The notes: generated from the sequence alone by a model not told the origin. A stretch of DNA of 64,000 nt from Chimonanthus salicifolius (GCA_013350335.1 CM023539.1:14694302-14758301), one strand, 5' to 3'. Shown: positions 1 through 11,944, counted from the first letter of the stretch. Translations and numbers: made by a program.

Positions 1-1068
1 CCGCGTCTCCTCCGTTTCTTTAGGTCTAATCTTGTTCCTCAGTCCTTCTCCTTCCTTAGCCCTTGTTCTTCCTCCAAGTCTAGAGCCGAAATGGGAGGGA
101 GAGAGTTTGAAAGCCTCCTTGTTCTTCAATGAAGCATTCAACCAAGAGTGTTGATTGAGAGAGGGAGAAAATGAGATGAAAATCTCTATGGAAGGATCAG
201 CCAAAGGGGTGTAGGTTGAGAAGGGGAGAGAGGGAGAGGATGAGATGAAAATCTCTATCTTTTTTTCCGAAGGAGAGGATCGGCCCTAGTGTGGTGTGTG
301 TCCCTTGTGTACATCAACCCTAGCCTCCCAACCACCCTCATCACTCCTTGGTCTTTCCCATGTGTCCCTTGGTTAACCAAGAAGACACATGGCTTGAACT
401 TGGGGCTTCTCCCCTTCCCTTCCCAACGTTGGTGTCTAGGGTTTCCATGAGATGGAAACCCTCCATCTCCCCCTTTGACTCACTTAGCCTCTTCCACTTC
501 CATGTGACTCACTTGCTTATTTAAACTCACTTCCCATTCAACTCAAGCCCAACTCACTTTGACTCACTTAATTTTCTTGAACTCATTTTCATATAACTTA
601 AGTGATTTTGATTTCCAACTAACCCATGGTTGACCAAGTCAACCATGGTAGCCGACCACACATGTTACCTTAGACCACTAGCCACCTCACTTGATGAGGT
701 AGATTTGGGTCCCACTTGGCCATGCCACCTCATACACATGCCACCTCACTTGATGAGGTGGATCCCATGTCTTGGGTCTTAATTGGGTACATAATACAAT
801 TAAATTAATTCCTTACCCATTTACTTCCCAAAATCCATTCACTTTGACCCATTGGGTCCCAATTGGGTAATTGACTCAATTAATTACATTTACCCAATTA
901 ACTAAAATCAAACCCTATCCATGATCCGTTGGATCATAATTGGGCCATTGACCCAATTCTAACCCATTTAAAATCTATTTCATCGATAAATCTTAAATTC
1001 AACAAATTAGACAATTTAAATAGTCAAAATCCAATATATTATTGCATTGAAAAATTCGAGATGTTACA
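1..1068 (-). repeat. 3' LTR of the Ty3 element, cut by the window edge
   Basis: It matches 8125-9224 over its whole visible length with scattered substitutions and small indels, including about 30 bp near 8740-8770 that this copy lacks. In element orientation it begins TGTAACATC at 1068. Only the first third of an LTR of about 3.2 kb is inside the window. Confidence 0.9.
624..648. repeat. 11-bp inverted repeat inside the LTR (left copy)
   Basis: CCATGGTTGAC and GTCAACCATGG flank a CAA spacer as a perfect dyad. The same hairpin is at 8778-8802 in the other LTR. A second hairpin, CCACCTCA/TGAGGTGG, lies about 100 bp away in both copies. Role unknown. Confidence 0.75.
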
Positions 1069-1083
1069 ATATTACCCTCTTTT
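1069..1083 (-). other. Polypurine tract of the Ty3 element
   Basis: On the minus strand the bases before the 3' LTR read AAAAGAGGGTAATAT, directly followed by TGTAACATC. This is the usual place and composition for the plus-strand priming site of plant Ty3 elements. Upstream is the decayed end of the polyprotein. Confidence 0.65.
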
Positions 1084-1129
1084 GAAATTTTCGTCCCGAA
1101 AATCGAGCGAAGTAGGGTTTCAAACAACT

Positions 1130-2460
1130 CATACAAAAAGTTCAGGATGAGCTGCTCTCATTTCTGATTCACGTTCCCTAGGTGGCTTCCTTATTACCAT
1201 GTCGATCCCATACCACCTTCACGAACTGAATGGCTCGGTTCCGTAACACCCTTTGCTCTTTCCCGATTACTCTGACCGGCCTTTCAACATAAGTCACGTC
1301 GCTTTGCACATCAACATCTTGCACGTTCAGCACGAGTAAAGGATCTGGATTGTATTTCCTCAACATAGATACATGAAACACATCGTGCAAAGATGACAAC
1401 TGTGGAGGAAGTGCCAATTGATAAGCCACTTCCCCCACCCTCTTTTGGGTTGGAAACGGTCCCACAAATCTAGGCGACAGTTTCCCTTTCTTCCCAAATC
1501 GCATGTGTCCCTTTCGTGGCGAGACTTTTAAGAATACTAAGTCTCCCACTTCAAACTCAAGGAACCTCCTTCTCTTGTCAGCGTAGCTCTTCTGACGACT
1601 CTGTGCAGTGAGTAGATGATGTCGTATTAACTTAATATGTTCCGTGCTCTCTGCAACTAGCTCGAGTCCAATAAGTGCAGGCTTATCGGCCTCTGTCCAA
1701 TGCACTAGTGATCTACAGGGTCTATCATACAACGCCTCAAATGGAGCCATCTGGAGGCTTGCCTGGTAACTATTGTTGTAAGAGAAATCAACCAGTGGTA
1801 AGTGATCCTCCCATCCACCTTTGAAGTCTAACATACATGCTCTCAGTAGATCCTCCAATGTCTGTATTGTCCTCTCTGACTGACCATCAGTCTATGGATG
1901 AAAAGCTGTGCTAATCAATAAATTCGTCCCCATACCCGTCTGCATGCTCTACCACACCCTGCTAGTGAATCGACCATTTCTGTCGAACACAATAGTCCTG
2001 GCGATACCATGCAGTCTGATGATATCCTTGATGTATCGTCGTCCCAAAGTCTCGGATGAATCTGTCATCTAGATGGGAAGAAAGTGTGTAGACTTGGTCA
2101 ATCGATCTACCACGACCCATATTGCATCGTTGCCCTTTGATGACCTTGGAAACCCTGTCACAAAATCCATGGAAATATATTCCCATTTCCACTCCGGCAC
2201 TGGTAAGGGTTTGAGTAATCCTGGTGGTTTCTGACGTTAAGTCTTGACCTACTGACAAGTCAGGCAGTGAGCAACAAACTCTAGCACAACTCTGTTAAGT
2301 GCATGCCACCAATAGTGTCTCTTCATATCATGATACATCTTGGTGCAATCCGGATGAATAGAGAGTTTGGTTTGGTGTGCCTCGATCAATAACTCTCTTC
2401 TGCAGCTCTGAGGCACACATGTCCTGCCTTGGAATAAAAGACCTTGTCCCGGTCGTAATT
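1130..2460 (-). pseudogene. Ty3 integrase with chromodomain-like tail, broken
   Basis: Integrase catalyses insertion of element DNA. Reading 2460 towards 1130, the catalytic core is in two frames (2258-1962, then 1858-1178). Recognisable landmarks are the first Asp region (MDFVTGFP in a shifted frame), the second Asp region (FDRNGRF) and the third acidic region (SERTIQTLEDLL). The C-terminal part carries the conserved VFHVSMLRKY block and a tail resembling Tekay/Del chromodomains. After residues EAT the frame meets TAG and TGA where the family has Trp and Arg codons, so the tail is truncated. Stops near 1860-1960 also interrupt the core. Non-functional. Confidence 0.85.
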
Positions 2461-2461
2461 C

Positions 2462-3043
2462 TCACTCTGGTACAACCTCACCAGTAGATATTTTAGCCCA
2501 TATCTCTTCCACTTCTAGATCTGTCCGTTGTTCCTGCTCAATCTTGGAAACAATGTTGGATCGTACGATCAAATTATACATACTCCCATGATTCTTGATG
2601 TACAAATTGAACTCTCGAATGGTATTCAACATTTCCCATTCCTTCATAATCAAACTAGCCACTGTTGCATGTGACATGCGACTGAGGGCATCCGCCACTT
2701 TGTTCTCCTTGCCAGGATTATATCGAAGCGCAAACTCATAGTCTTGCAGGTATTCCATCCATCTGCACTGCCTTATATTAAGTTCCTTCTGATCAAACAG
2801 ATATTTCAAACTTTTGTGATCTAAAAATATCTCAAACTTCTTGCCATACAGATAGTGTCTCTAGCTTTTGAGAGCGAAGACCACTGCAACTAATTCCAGA
2901 TCATGCGTGGGATAGTGGCGTTCATGAATTTTCAGCTGTCTTGAACCATAAGCCACTATGTGTTGACTTTGGGTAAGAGAACACCCAAGTCCTTCACCTG
3001 AAGCATCACAATATACTTCATAGCCCTTGCCTCTTTCCGGCAA
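2462..3043 (-). pseudogene. Ty3 RNase H domain, broken
   Basis: RNase H removes the RNA template during reverse transcription. The segment at 3043-2861 contains [13 protein letters not shown], with the first catalytic Asp, and [12 protein letters not shown], with a catalytic Glu. A stop at about 2861 (a Trp position in the family) separates it from 2809-2462, which has [15 protein letters not shown] with the last catalytic Asp. It follows the reverse transcriptase with a short gap, as in intact Ty3 elements. Confidence 0.85.
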
Positions 3044-3244
3044 AATCAGAATAGGAGCAGTCGTAAGCCTCTCCTTCAGTTCTTCGAATCTTTAGTTGCT
3101 TACAGCAGACCATTCAAATTTGACTCCTTTCTGAGTGAGTCGGGTAAGTGGAGATGCAATCGTGGAGAAGTCCATAATAAACATCCTATAATAACCAGCC
3201 AATCCCAGAAAGTTGCAGATTTCGGTCACAGTCCTTAGAGCTTT

Positions 3245-4456
3245 TCAGTCTCTAACTGCTGCCACTTTAGCTGGGTCCACGGCTATTCCTTCCACTGATA
3301 TGACATGCCTTAAGAAGTTAACCTCAGATAGCCAGAATTCGCACTTGCTTGCTTTGGCATACAACTGATTCTTCTTCAGGGTGTCCAGAACTATCCTCAA
3401 ATATTCAGCATGCTTCTCCCGACTTTTAGAATAAATCAAGATGTCGTCAATGAAAACAATTACAAATCTGTCCAAGTAAAGACGAAAGATCCTGTTCATC
3501 AAGTCCATGAACACAGCTGGTGCATTGGTGAGTTCAAACGGCATGACCACATACTCATATAGTCCATACCGAGTTCTGAAAGTCGTCTTCTCTATGCCTT
3601 CATCCCTGACACGGATTGGATGGTAGCCTGACATTAGATCAATCTTGGAGAAATCACTAGAACCTCTGAGTTGATCGAATAGATCATCAATTCTGGGTAG
3701 AGGATACTTGTTTCTGACTGTCAGCTGGTTCAATTTCCTGTAATCTACGCACATCCGAAGCGTACCATCCTTCTTCTTCACAAAAAATACCGGTGCTCCC
3801 CAAGATGATGTGATGTTCCGAATACATCCTAGTCTGAGCAGTTCATCAATTTGCTTCTTTAACTCCGACATCTTAGTTGGGGCCATCCGGTAACGCAGCA
3901 ATGACACTGGTGCAATGCCAGGATATAACTTAATCTCAGAATCAATCTTCCTCTTTGGTGGCAAGCCAGGGAGTTCTGTTGGGAATACCCCTGCGTAGTC
4001 TTTCACTACCGCAGGTAGTTTAGCCACCGGTGCCTTGTCTAGTCTGATGCTGTTTAGTACAAGATAGTTCAATTTTTCATGCAGTCTCTTGGTCATAGGA
4101 ATGCTCTGTTTGTTGTCATGTACCACATATCGCTTTCCCTCGAGTGACCAAAATATCACCCTGAGGAGATGGCAGTTAATGCTGGCCTGGAAGTTAGCCA
4201 ACCAATCCATGCCAAAAATGATATCGTACTCTGCCATCTCGAGTACCAGATAATTGAACTCAAATCTGAGCCCAGCAAGTTCAGTGTTTATCGATGTGCA
4301 TATCAGTCCCAGTGATGTGTCTCCAACAGGGGATACAATAGTAAGTGCAGTGGACAGTTGTTGTACTAGAGTGCCAGTAGCAGATATGAAAGCAAGCAGA
4401 TAAAAGGGAGTGAGATGCTCCTGAATCAAATAATGCACAAGCATAAGAACTACCAA
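3245..4456 (-). pseudogene. Ty3 reverse transcriptase with end of protease, 403-codon open stretch
   Basis: The longest surviving reading frame of the element. Family blocks in order are [51 protein letters not shown] and [15 protein letters not shown], then the catalytic FIDDIL box near residue 340. The upstream part carries the end of the protease fold ([12 protein letters not shown]). The protease active site [11 protein letters not shown] is in a neighbouring frame at 4281-4511, so there is a frameshift at about 4400. It is part of a polyprotein and not an independent gene; the Met at 4456 is only the first in the open stretch. Confidence 0.9.
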
Positions 4457-4511
4457 CTACTGCCATACCTTGAATCACTGAGTGATCCACCGTCTCTGGG
4501 TGAGGAGCCAA

Positions 4512-5607
4512 GGTATACAGTCGTCCAGATCCTGTCGGATTAGGTGCCCATCCTATCTGGTTATATGCTCTAGATACTTGTGAATGAGCTGATCGAGCTG
4601 GAGGACGAAATGAACCCCTGGAGTGAGAAGGTCTACTGTTCTACGGAGACTCCCTCTTGAAATGGCCCTGCTGGCCACACTAAAAACAAGTGCTCACACC
4701 TCGAGGCAACTGAGAGACGGATACTGATGTGGAGGGCTGATTAGGACGAAAACCTCCAGTTGAAGGCTCGAAGGTGATGGTCTCCCAAAGTTGGGTCAGA
4801 ATCTCTTGTTTGGACGAAAAGCACTTCCCCCGCTTTGGCCTCAGCGGTTGTCCAGAAACCGAACTGTCTCTGTCAGCTCTTGCTCAGCTATAATAGCTCG
4901 ACTGACCACTTCCGCCAATGTAGGTAACTTGAAAATAGTCACTTTGACCCTGATGCTTGGTCAAAGGCCCCGCTCAAATATACAAGCCTTCCTGTATTCT
5001 GTGTCCACCATGTATAAAGCATAACGTGATAGACGGAGAAACTCCTAATGATACTCAGCCATAGTCATGGTGCCCTACACCAAAGATATGAACGCTTGTG
5101 TCTGGCGCTCTTTCTCCTCTTTTGAAAAATAGTGATCCAAGAAGATTGCAGAGAACTAGTCCCATGTAATCTCTGTCCTTTCCCCTGCTGGAATTTGTGC
5201 CCGTTGTCGTTCAATCACTTCCCACCACTTGTCGGCATCATCGATCGACTGCGAAGTAGCCAGCAGTATTCTATCTTCATTATTGGTGATCTTCAGTAAT
5301 GTCAAGATCTTGGTAAAATTTCTTAGCCAATTCTCCGCTCTGGCAGGTCATTCTTTCCCTTTGAAATGAGGGGGACGCTGCTGTTGGAAGTCTCTAACCA
5401 TGCTTCGATCATGTGCCTCATTGGTGGTCGCACTTCCATTGTCGCTCATATGTTGCTGTAAAACGAAAATGACCACAGCCTGCACTAAGTTTTGCAGCTC
5501 GGGGGGTACCACAGGAATATTTACGCTATTCTACTCCTCTTCCTGGTGTGGTTGCTGCACCTCTTCCTCCACATCCGGGTTTTGTCGAGTTCTTCTTCTC
5601 AAAGGCA
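4512..5607 (-). pseudogene. Ty3 gag with CCHC zinc knuckle, many stops
   Basis: Gag forms the particle that packages element RNA. The likely start is the ATG at 5607 (MPLRRRTRQNP), about 410 nt inside the primer binding site. Blocks such as VRDFQQQRPPHFKGKE, DADKWWEVIERQRAQIP and LDHYFSKEEKERQTQAFISL are typical of plant Ty3 gag. A zinc knuckle (C-x2-C-x4-H) near 4655-4690 has a stop between its first two cysteines and has lost the last one. At least five other in-frame stops are seen. Confidence 0.8.
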
Positions 5608-6016
5608 TTTTCCTAAATCATTGAAATATCGTTTGACTTAGCTTTCTCATAAAGTTTTGTGTTTACATAGTTTAGGGAATTGCCAAATCGACATCTTGTA
5701 TTTCTTGTTTTTGGGGAACTTTCCTATGTATCAAGTATTGTTTCTCAATTCGGGGAAATCCTAATGTTTCTTTTTTCGGGAAAATATGTCATATTTTGCT
5801 ATTTTTGATAAATCCATTTTTTATAGTGATTGTCCTTCCCTTGCTGTTATAGTGTTGTTCTCAGTTTGAATGCTTCAGTCTAATTCTTAACAAAGTAAAT
5901 TAATCCAGTCCCCCGTGCAGCAGACTCCGAAGAGTCGGTCAGTTGGGACTCTTATCTTGTCAGTGAGACATGATACCGTCTTAATCTTACTTTGAAAGAT
6001 TCATACTTCCAGTTTC
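5608..6016 (-). other. Untranslated leader of the Ty3 element
   Basis: This lies between the gag start and the primer binding site. No open frame of note is seen. It would carry packaging signals if the element were active. Confidence 0.5.
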
Positions 6017-6028
6017 GCTCTGATACCA
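6017..6028 (-). other. Primer binding site (Met-tRNA) of the Ty3 element
   Basis: On the minus strand the bases read TGGTATCAGAGC, the standard complement of the 3' end of plant initiator Met-tRNA. It begins two bases inside the 5' LTR, whose last bases are GGGGCGTTATA (a change from the usual TTACA). Confidence 0.9.
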
Positions 6029-7267
6029 ACTATAACGCCCCGCCCTTTTTCACTCACCGAAAATCAGATTTTTTTTTTTTTTAAATAAGAGTGAGAGAGA
6101 GTGGGACGCCACGACGCGAGCTAAGTCCGAGCTTCCAAAGCCAGGCCCTTAACTGGTCAATTGAACGTGTGTGTGGGCCGAGTCCACTAAAACAGTTCAC
6201 ACGCTTAAGGTTGTACTTGCCGAATAAACACATTGCGGAATTAATATAAGATTAGAGTTACTATCCCAATCCATTTCTAAGCAACGAAGTCCATCACATA
6301 AATTACCTTAAGTTTAAATGTCCAAATGTAACCAAACCATGGCAAGATAATTCTAAGTTATTTCAGTCCCAAAATGCGATTATCTCAAATTACATTGTCC
6401 AAAATAAAAATTAAATAAAATAAGCAATAATTTGTCCAAGCTCCAAAGCTTGGCTCCTTTCGCGTCCATTGTCTGTTCTGTTCCCTGTACCATCATCTAA
6501 GGTAGAAGTAGGGCGTTAGTCAACGCGCCCAATAGGTATTCTGAGTAGGGTCATACACATGGGATTAGTATAAAATCAGAATAGATACATAATATCAAAA
6601 TCATGTTAAATCAATGCCATGCCATGGGTGCCATATGCCAATGATTTCCCTCCCATCAACCATATCTCAAAACACATCGATAATCCTCTTGATGAACAAG
6701 TCACATCAAGGTATTCATTGTCATGACTCCCCACGTATGCCTTATCGGTCCCACCGAACTGAGCGTGGACTCCTCTTTCATTTCAAACATCATATACTAT
6801 TTCCAGTATGTCAATCGAAATCAGTGTGGATCCCTCCCCACGTTTGTTTATCGGATACCCCGAATGGAGCGTGGAATCCTCTCATATGTTCCCTCCCATG
6901 CCATGCATGAGATGTGAGTGCAAACATGCTATTTCATATTAAATTACATAATAGCATTGAAATTTCATCCTTAAAATATAGCATTTTGATAACCAAAATA
7001 GATCATCAAATATTGAAATAAAAACTATTACATGTACATAATCCAAAGTGTTTCAACAAGCTAGGAATCCTACCCACGTCCAAGTATTGTATCCTTGCGT
7101 TTTCGTCAAAATCGATCACACCCCCACTTGCGAAATCTTTTCTACCTTAAATGAATATATAAAATAATCAAATTAATTATTTAATTGATTTAAATCATTC
7201 CTTACATCCTTCCAATTAAACTTAACCATTTGGAAAAGGAAAATCATACAAAAACTTCACTTTTAAA

Positions 7268-7797
7268 ATCAGTCGGTTATCCGTCCACTGCCCATCCTGC
7301 GGACTACAGAAACCCATCCGCGGATGGTAGAAACCCGTCCTGTGGACGATAGAAATCCGTTCTACAAACAATGAACCTGTCCGCAGACAGCACCATACTG
7401 AAGTCTGTTACTTGTCAGCGGACGGTGATACCCATCTGCAGACAGCGCACAACCGTGATCTGATACCTGTTATCCACTACAAGCTATCCGCTACCCGTGA
7501 ACAATCCACACCCGTTACCTGTCCTGCGGATGGTCCACACCCCTCCGGGAACGATAAAAACCGTCCCACAGAGAGTGTAACCCGTCCTACATACATATCA
7601 TCCGTCCGCAAATAGTACCATATTATGTTTGTTACCCGTCCGTGGACAATCAAAACCCATCCCGCTGACGGCAGAAACCCGTCCTACAGCCATCCAACCC
7701 GTCCGCAGTCAGTATACACTTCCTGACTGTCACCCATCCGCGGACGGTAGAAACCCGTCTGCGGACGGTGATACCCGTCCGCGGACAGTGCCATCCG
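7268..7797. repeat. Array of degenerate palindromic words within the Ty3 LTR
   Basis: About twenty spaced variants of a 14-bp word whose inferred consensus CCGTCCGCGGACGG is self-complementary. Examples are CCATCCGCGGACGG (7735), CCGTCTGCGGACGG (7755) and CCGTCCGCGGACAG (7775). Spacing is about 20-40 bp, with linkers such as TAGAAA and TGATA. GC content is much higher than in the flanks. The full word never occurs perfectly, so the array is decaying or evolving. Confidence 0.75.
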
Positions 7798-8777
7798 AGA
7801 TCAGTCCTCATTTTATTTGATGTTTGGCTCGACCTTCTTCATAAAGCTCATTCGTTAATCATATATAAATATAGTCATCATCATCGCAACTCATTTTTAC
7901 AACTTATCTTATCCACCAAACAAGGTTAGGGTCTTTTCCTTTCATTCCAAATGTTTAACCATTTTCTTGGATGGATTTTTCAGTTCATGGCCTTAGCATA
8001 ATTTCTTTGCCAACTTTTCAATCAAACATGGAACCCCATGGTTTCTGCCATTCCATAGCCGAAGCCATGGTTCCCTTTGCTTCTTTTAATCATTTTTATC
8101 CTCGTTAAACATTACATACATTTTCCGCGTCTCCTCCGTTTCTTTAGGTATGATCTTGCTCCTCCGTCCTTCTCCTTCCTTAGTCCTTGTTCTTCCTCCA
8201 AGTCTAGAGCCGAAATGGGAGGGAGAGAGATTGAAAACCTCCTTGTTCTTCAATGGAGCATTTGGCCAAGAGTGTTGATTGAGAGAGGGAGAAAATGAGA
8301 TGAAAATCTCTATGGAAGGATCGACCAAAGGGGTGTAGGTTGAGAGGGGGAGAGAGGGAGAGGATGAGATGAAAATCTCTATCTTTTTTCCAAAGGAGAT
8401 GATCGGCCCTAGTGTGGTGTGTCCCTTGTGTACATCAACCCTAGCCTCCCAACCACCCTCATCACTCCTTGGTCTTTTCCATGTGTCCCTTAGTTAAACA
8501 AGGAGACACATGGCTTGAACTTGGGGCTTCCCCCTCCCTTCCGTTCCCAACGTTGGTGTCTAGGGTTTCCATGAGATGGAAACCCTCCATCTCCCCCTTT
8601 GACTCACTTAGCCTCTTCCACTTCCATGTGACTCACTTGCTTATTTGAACTCACTTCCCATTCAACTCAATCCTGACTCACTTTGACTCACTTAATTTTC
8701 TTGAACTTATTTCCATATAACTCAAGTGATTTTGATTTCCAACTCAATATAATTCAACTCACCGCATTTGAACTCAC

Positions 8778-8802
8778 CCATGGTTGACCAAGTCAACCAT
8801 GG
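8778..8802. repeat. 11-bp inverted repeat inside the LTR (right copy)
   Basis: This is the same perfect dyad with a CAA spacer as at 624-648, kept in both LTRs although the surrounding sequence differs by an indel of about 30 bp. Confidence 0.75.
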
Positions 8803-9224
8803 TAGCCGACCACACATGTTACCTTAGACCACTCGCCACCTCACTTGATGACGTGGATTTGGGTCCCACTTGGCCATGCCACTTATGTGCCACCTCATAC
8901 ACATGCCACCTCACTTGATGAGGTGGATCCCATGTCTTGGATCTTAATTGGGTACATGACCCAATTAAATTAATTCCTTACCCATTTACTTCCCAAAATC
9001 CATTCACTTTGACTCATTGGGTCCCAATTGGGTAACTGACTCAATTAACTACATTTACCCAATTAATTAAAATCAAACCCTACGTTGGATCATAATTGGG
9101 TCATTGACCCAATTCTTACCCATTTAAAATCTATTTCATCCATAAATCTTAAATTCAACAAATTAGACAATTTAAATAGTCAAAATCCAATATATTATTG
9201 CATTGAAAAATCTGGGATGTTACA

Positions 9225-10184
9225 ATGAAAGCCAACATGGTTATGGTGTCCAAATGTTAATAGACTTAGTGCATTGTGCGCTCAAAAATTGAGCAATGGA
9301 GAGCACACCTTGGAAAGCTTAAGGGAAGAAACAAGCTTCCATTTGCATAATGGATTTTCAAGGAGAGGGTTTGTTCATTCATAATCTCTTCATTGGTGTA
9401 TGTTTTGATGAATGAACTTGTCTACATTGGTTGATGCATTTGTGCTTATATTGGCAAATGTTTATGCATCACCTTGTTTTTTCTCATGAACTATGTGCCT
9501 AATTGGTGTATTTTTATATTTAGTTCATGTTGTTGTCACTCATATGATCCTCTCATGGAATATTTCTTGTATGAGTGATTCCCTCCTCTTACATGCATTG
9601 TTTTTGTTTCAAAATTGGTATAATTTTTTAAAATGCTTGTGGCCCCTTCTTCTCCATCTCCAGTCCAACAATTGGGACTTATTGAACTACAAAACTTTGG
9701 TATATTATTGCTTAGCACCCTTTGTCAATTTATGACAAAAAAGGGAGAAATATTAGAAGCTTGATGTAAGCTTTGGAGGAGAATTTGGAAGCTTGAAAGC
9801 AAGCTTAAGTTAAGGGGGAGAAAGGGGGATAGTATTTGATTAAGGGGGAGTTTAATCAAGCCTAAAAAGGATGTTTAGTCCATGAATTATGGGGGAGCAC
9901 ATTGTGCTTTATGGACTAACATTTGAGGGGGAGACCTATGCTTCCACCTAGTTTGCATTGTTTGTGTGTACAGGTACATGTACATGATCACAATGGAGCT
10001 TGCAAGCTAAACAAGATGAAGGTCGCATCTTGAATCATAGAGTCTATGATTTTCTCATTTGAATATGTAGCCATAATTGTTGTATCTTTTGTATTCAAAT
10101 GATGTATATAGGTTGGGCTACGTGATCGAGTCTATATTCATTAGCTTCTAGGTGTTTTGTCATATAATTGACAAATGGAGAGAT
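9225..10184 (+). mobile_element. 3' internal tail of a SIRE-like copia element
   Basis: The stretch ends in features typical of SIRE/Maximus copia elements: a TTATGACAAAAAAGGGAG segment near 9731, then several GGGGGAG runs (9796-9935), and a purine tract (10171-10184) directly before the LTR. No intact reverse transcriptase or envelope-like frame remains; the 80-codon frame at 9493 is unremarkable. The left part is cut off by the Ty3 element's LTR, so the Ty3 element probably inserted into this one. Confidence 0.6.
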
Positions 10185-10567
10185 TGTTAGTGTCCCAGTT
10201 TACCGAGTCACCTATTTGTCAATTACATGGCTTAAGCGAAGCCTTGCCTGGGAAGATTGAAGCATTGAAGCAAGACTTAAGGTATGATGAGGATTGAATC
10301 AAGAGCTACAAAAGATAGAAGATCAAGTGCATGATTCATCATCACAAGTATATGGCAATCACAAAGGTAAATTTGCCATAAATGACTTTAGGTGGAACCC
10401 AATACCACAGGATGCCTATGCCTAGGCTTAGATCTCACATCTGGATAAACTATATAAGCCTAGAAGGTGTTTGACAAAAACCAAAACCATGGACTTAAAA
10501 TGGAAAACATTGAATTCACTGTCAGGGAAGACACATTGTGTCGGCGATCTTTCGCCAATGACAACAG

Positions 10568-11187
10568 ACGACTAATCGTAGTCATACGACCAATCGTAGT
10601 CATACGACCAATCGTCTAGTATACAAAGGGTTCTAGAAGGAATGGACTGTCAAGGACGTTTGATCTCAGGACGTTGCATTCGTGAAGGCGATGCATTGCT
10701 GGACGAGGCCGATCCAATCGTGTATACGATCAATCTCCTGGGCGTAAACAAATCTGGACTGTCATTCACAGTCATGCCTCGGACGTCCGATCGTGCAACC
10801 GATCCTTCGTCTGGGAATTGTGGCAACCAATCGCTTGGAGCCTGGGTCAGATACCCACTAAAAAATACAATCAGGCTCAGGACGATCCTTTCGTCTGGCC
10901 CTTCGTCTAGTATTGCACAACCTATCGCCAAGATAGGGCATAAACACATCAAGCACACGACTCATCGCCTTGGGTTTAGTTGAGGTTTGTTTGACAACAC
11001 TGTCAAAACAAGATTGCCTTAGGCCAATTGGATCGCAACCCCACGATCAATCACCTATGGACTCGCACGACCAATCATGCAGGGATGATCAATTGTCCGT
11101 GTCCAGGATGTTATCGTTAGAGCCCAAAGGTCTTATTACAATGGCTATATTTGCCACATGGCCGATCACCACCTCACGACCGATCGT
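10568..11187. repeat. Dyad-word cluster in SIRE-like LTR copy A
   Basis: Repeated 12-bp words with arms ACGA and TCGT around a CCNN-like centre: ACGACCAATCGT twice in 10588-10616, and ACGACCGATCGT at 11176, plus several one-base variants. The equivalents in copies B and C sit at a comparable place after the LTR start. Confidence 0.65.
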
Positions 11188-11356
11188 TCATTGTAAAGTC
11201 CGGGATTGTCATGTTTGCCTATTTAAACACCAAACCTTATTGTGTTTTAGTTGGACACACTTGTGAGAAAAATCCCAAGCCATTTCCAGAGATTCCACTC
11301 CTCTCTAAGAATCTTACTTAGGAGAATCATCTAATATCAAATCATCTTGGTTGAGA

Positions 11357-11392
<36 letters not shown>

Positions 11393-11623
11393 AAAAACCA
11401 AATCTAGGATATAACTTGCAAATCTTAAATTCTAGAGACCTTACCCAAGGATTGTGATTGAGCATGCATAAGGCACATCTTCGACATAGTTGACATCATA
11501 TTGGGAAGGACATTTTCAAGAAACACATATCTACAAGGTTGAGCTATCAAAAGGCCAGTGCTTCTTAGGTTTGATTTTTATTTTCAAATCATTGTGAAGT
11601 GGACTAATGCAAGGAAGCTTGAA

Positions 11624-11637
11624 CCATTATAAAAAAA
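11624..11637 (+). promoter_or_regulatory. Possible TATA box of SIRE-like LTR copy A
   Basis: CATTATAAAAAAAA is at the same relative place as CACTATAAAAAAA in copies B (about 21003) and C (about 26298). Its conservation among three diverged LTRs suggests the core promoter; no transcript evidence is available. Confidence 0.35.
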
Positions 11638-11944
11638 ATTAAAGGGATAGGAGTTGGGTGAAATTCACAATCAAGTAGATAGGTGGAAGTCATATTCTAT
11701 TAGTGAGGGTGTAATTTCTCACTTAGTGAATTTGGAATAGCCCAAGGTTGAGTGTGTCCAACAGTGGATGTAGGTTAGTTAACCGAACCACTATACATCA
11801 GTCTTATGGTGTTAGAGCCTTTTGTGTAATTGTTCTCTTATTATCACACAACACATGTATTCTTTATTAATCTTATTATTTCTGCTACATTAGTTTTAAT
11901 TAATCAAAATATTTGCCCCCCCCCCTCCCCCCTCTTCACTCCAA

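Larger units (their letters stand above)
1..9224 (-). mobile_element. Ty3/gypsy chromovirus-like LTR retrotransposon (Tekay/Del type), decayed
   Basis: The parts of a complete element are in order on the minus strand: a 5' LTR at 6031-9224, a primer binding site complementary to initiator Met-tRNA (TGGTATCAGAGC, 6017-6028), gag, protease, reverse transcriptase, RNase H, integrase with a chromodomain-like tail, a polypurine tract near 1069-1083 and the start of the 3' LTR at 1-1068. The order PR-RT-RH-INT defines Ty3/gypsy; the long LTRs and the integrase tail with LRNRAIQFVKVVWDRHG point to the Tekay/Del chromovirus clade. The coding region has many single-base stops and some frameshifts, so the copy is inactive. 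The left LTR is cut by the window edge, so the target duplication cannot be tested. Confidence 0.9.
6031..9224 (-). repeat. 5' LTR of the Ty3 element, about 3.2 kb
   Basis: It is bounded by TGTAACATC (minus strand, from 9224) and GGGGCGTTATA next to the primer binding site. Its first third matches the partial LTR at 1-1068. Inside are the dyad-word array at 7268-7797 and two copies of a unit of about 108 bp at about 6728-6890. No host gene lies within it. Short open frames here are incidental. Confidence 0.88.
10185..11944 (+). repeat. SIRE-like copia 3' LTR (copy A)
   Basis: It starts TGTTAGTGTCCCAG right after the purine tract and aligns along its length with 19856-21331 and 24969 to about 26940. 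Shared landmarks include 'gtcaattnc' after the start, a TATA-like CATTATAAAAAA near 11624, and the late block 'cagtggatgtagg...gaaccactat' (11762-11800) typical of SIRE LTRs. The 3' end is placed at the C-rich run near 11920-11944 and is approximate. A (GA)n run sits at 11361-11388. Confidence 0.65.
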
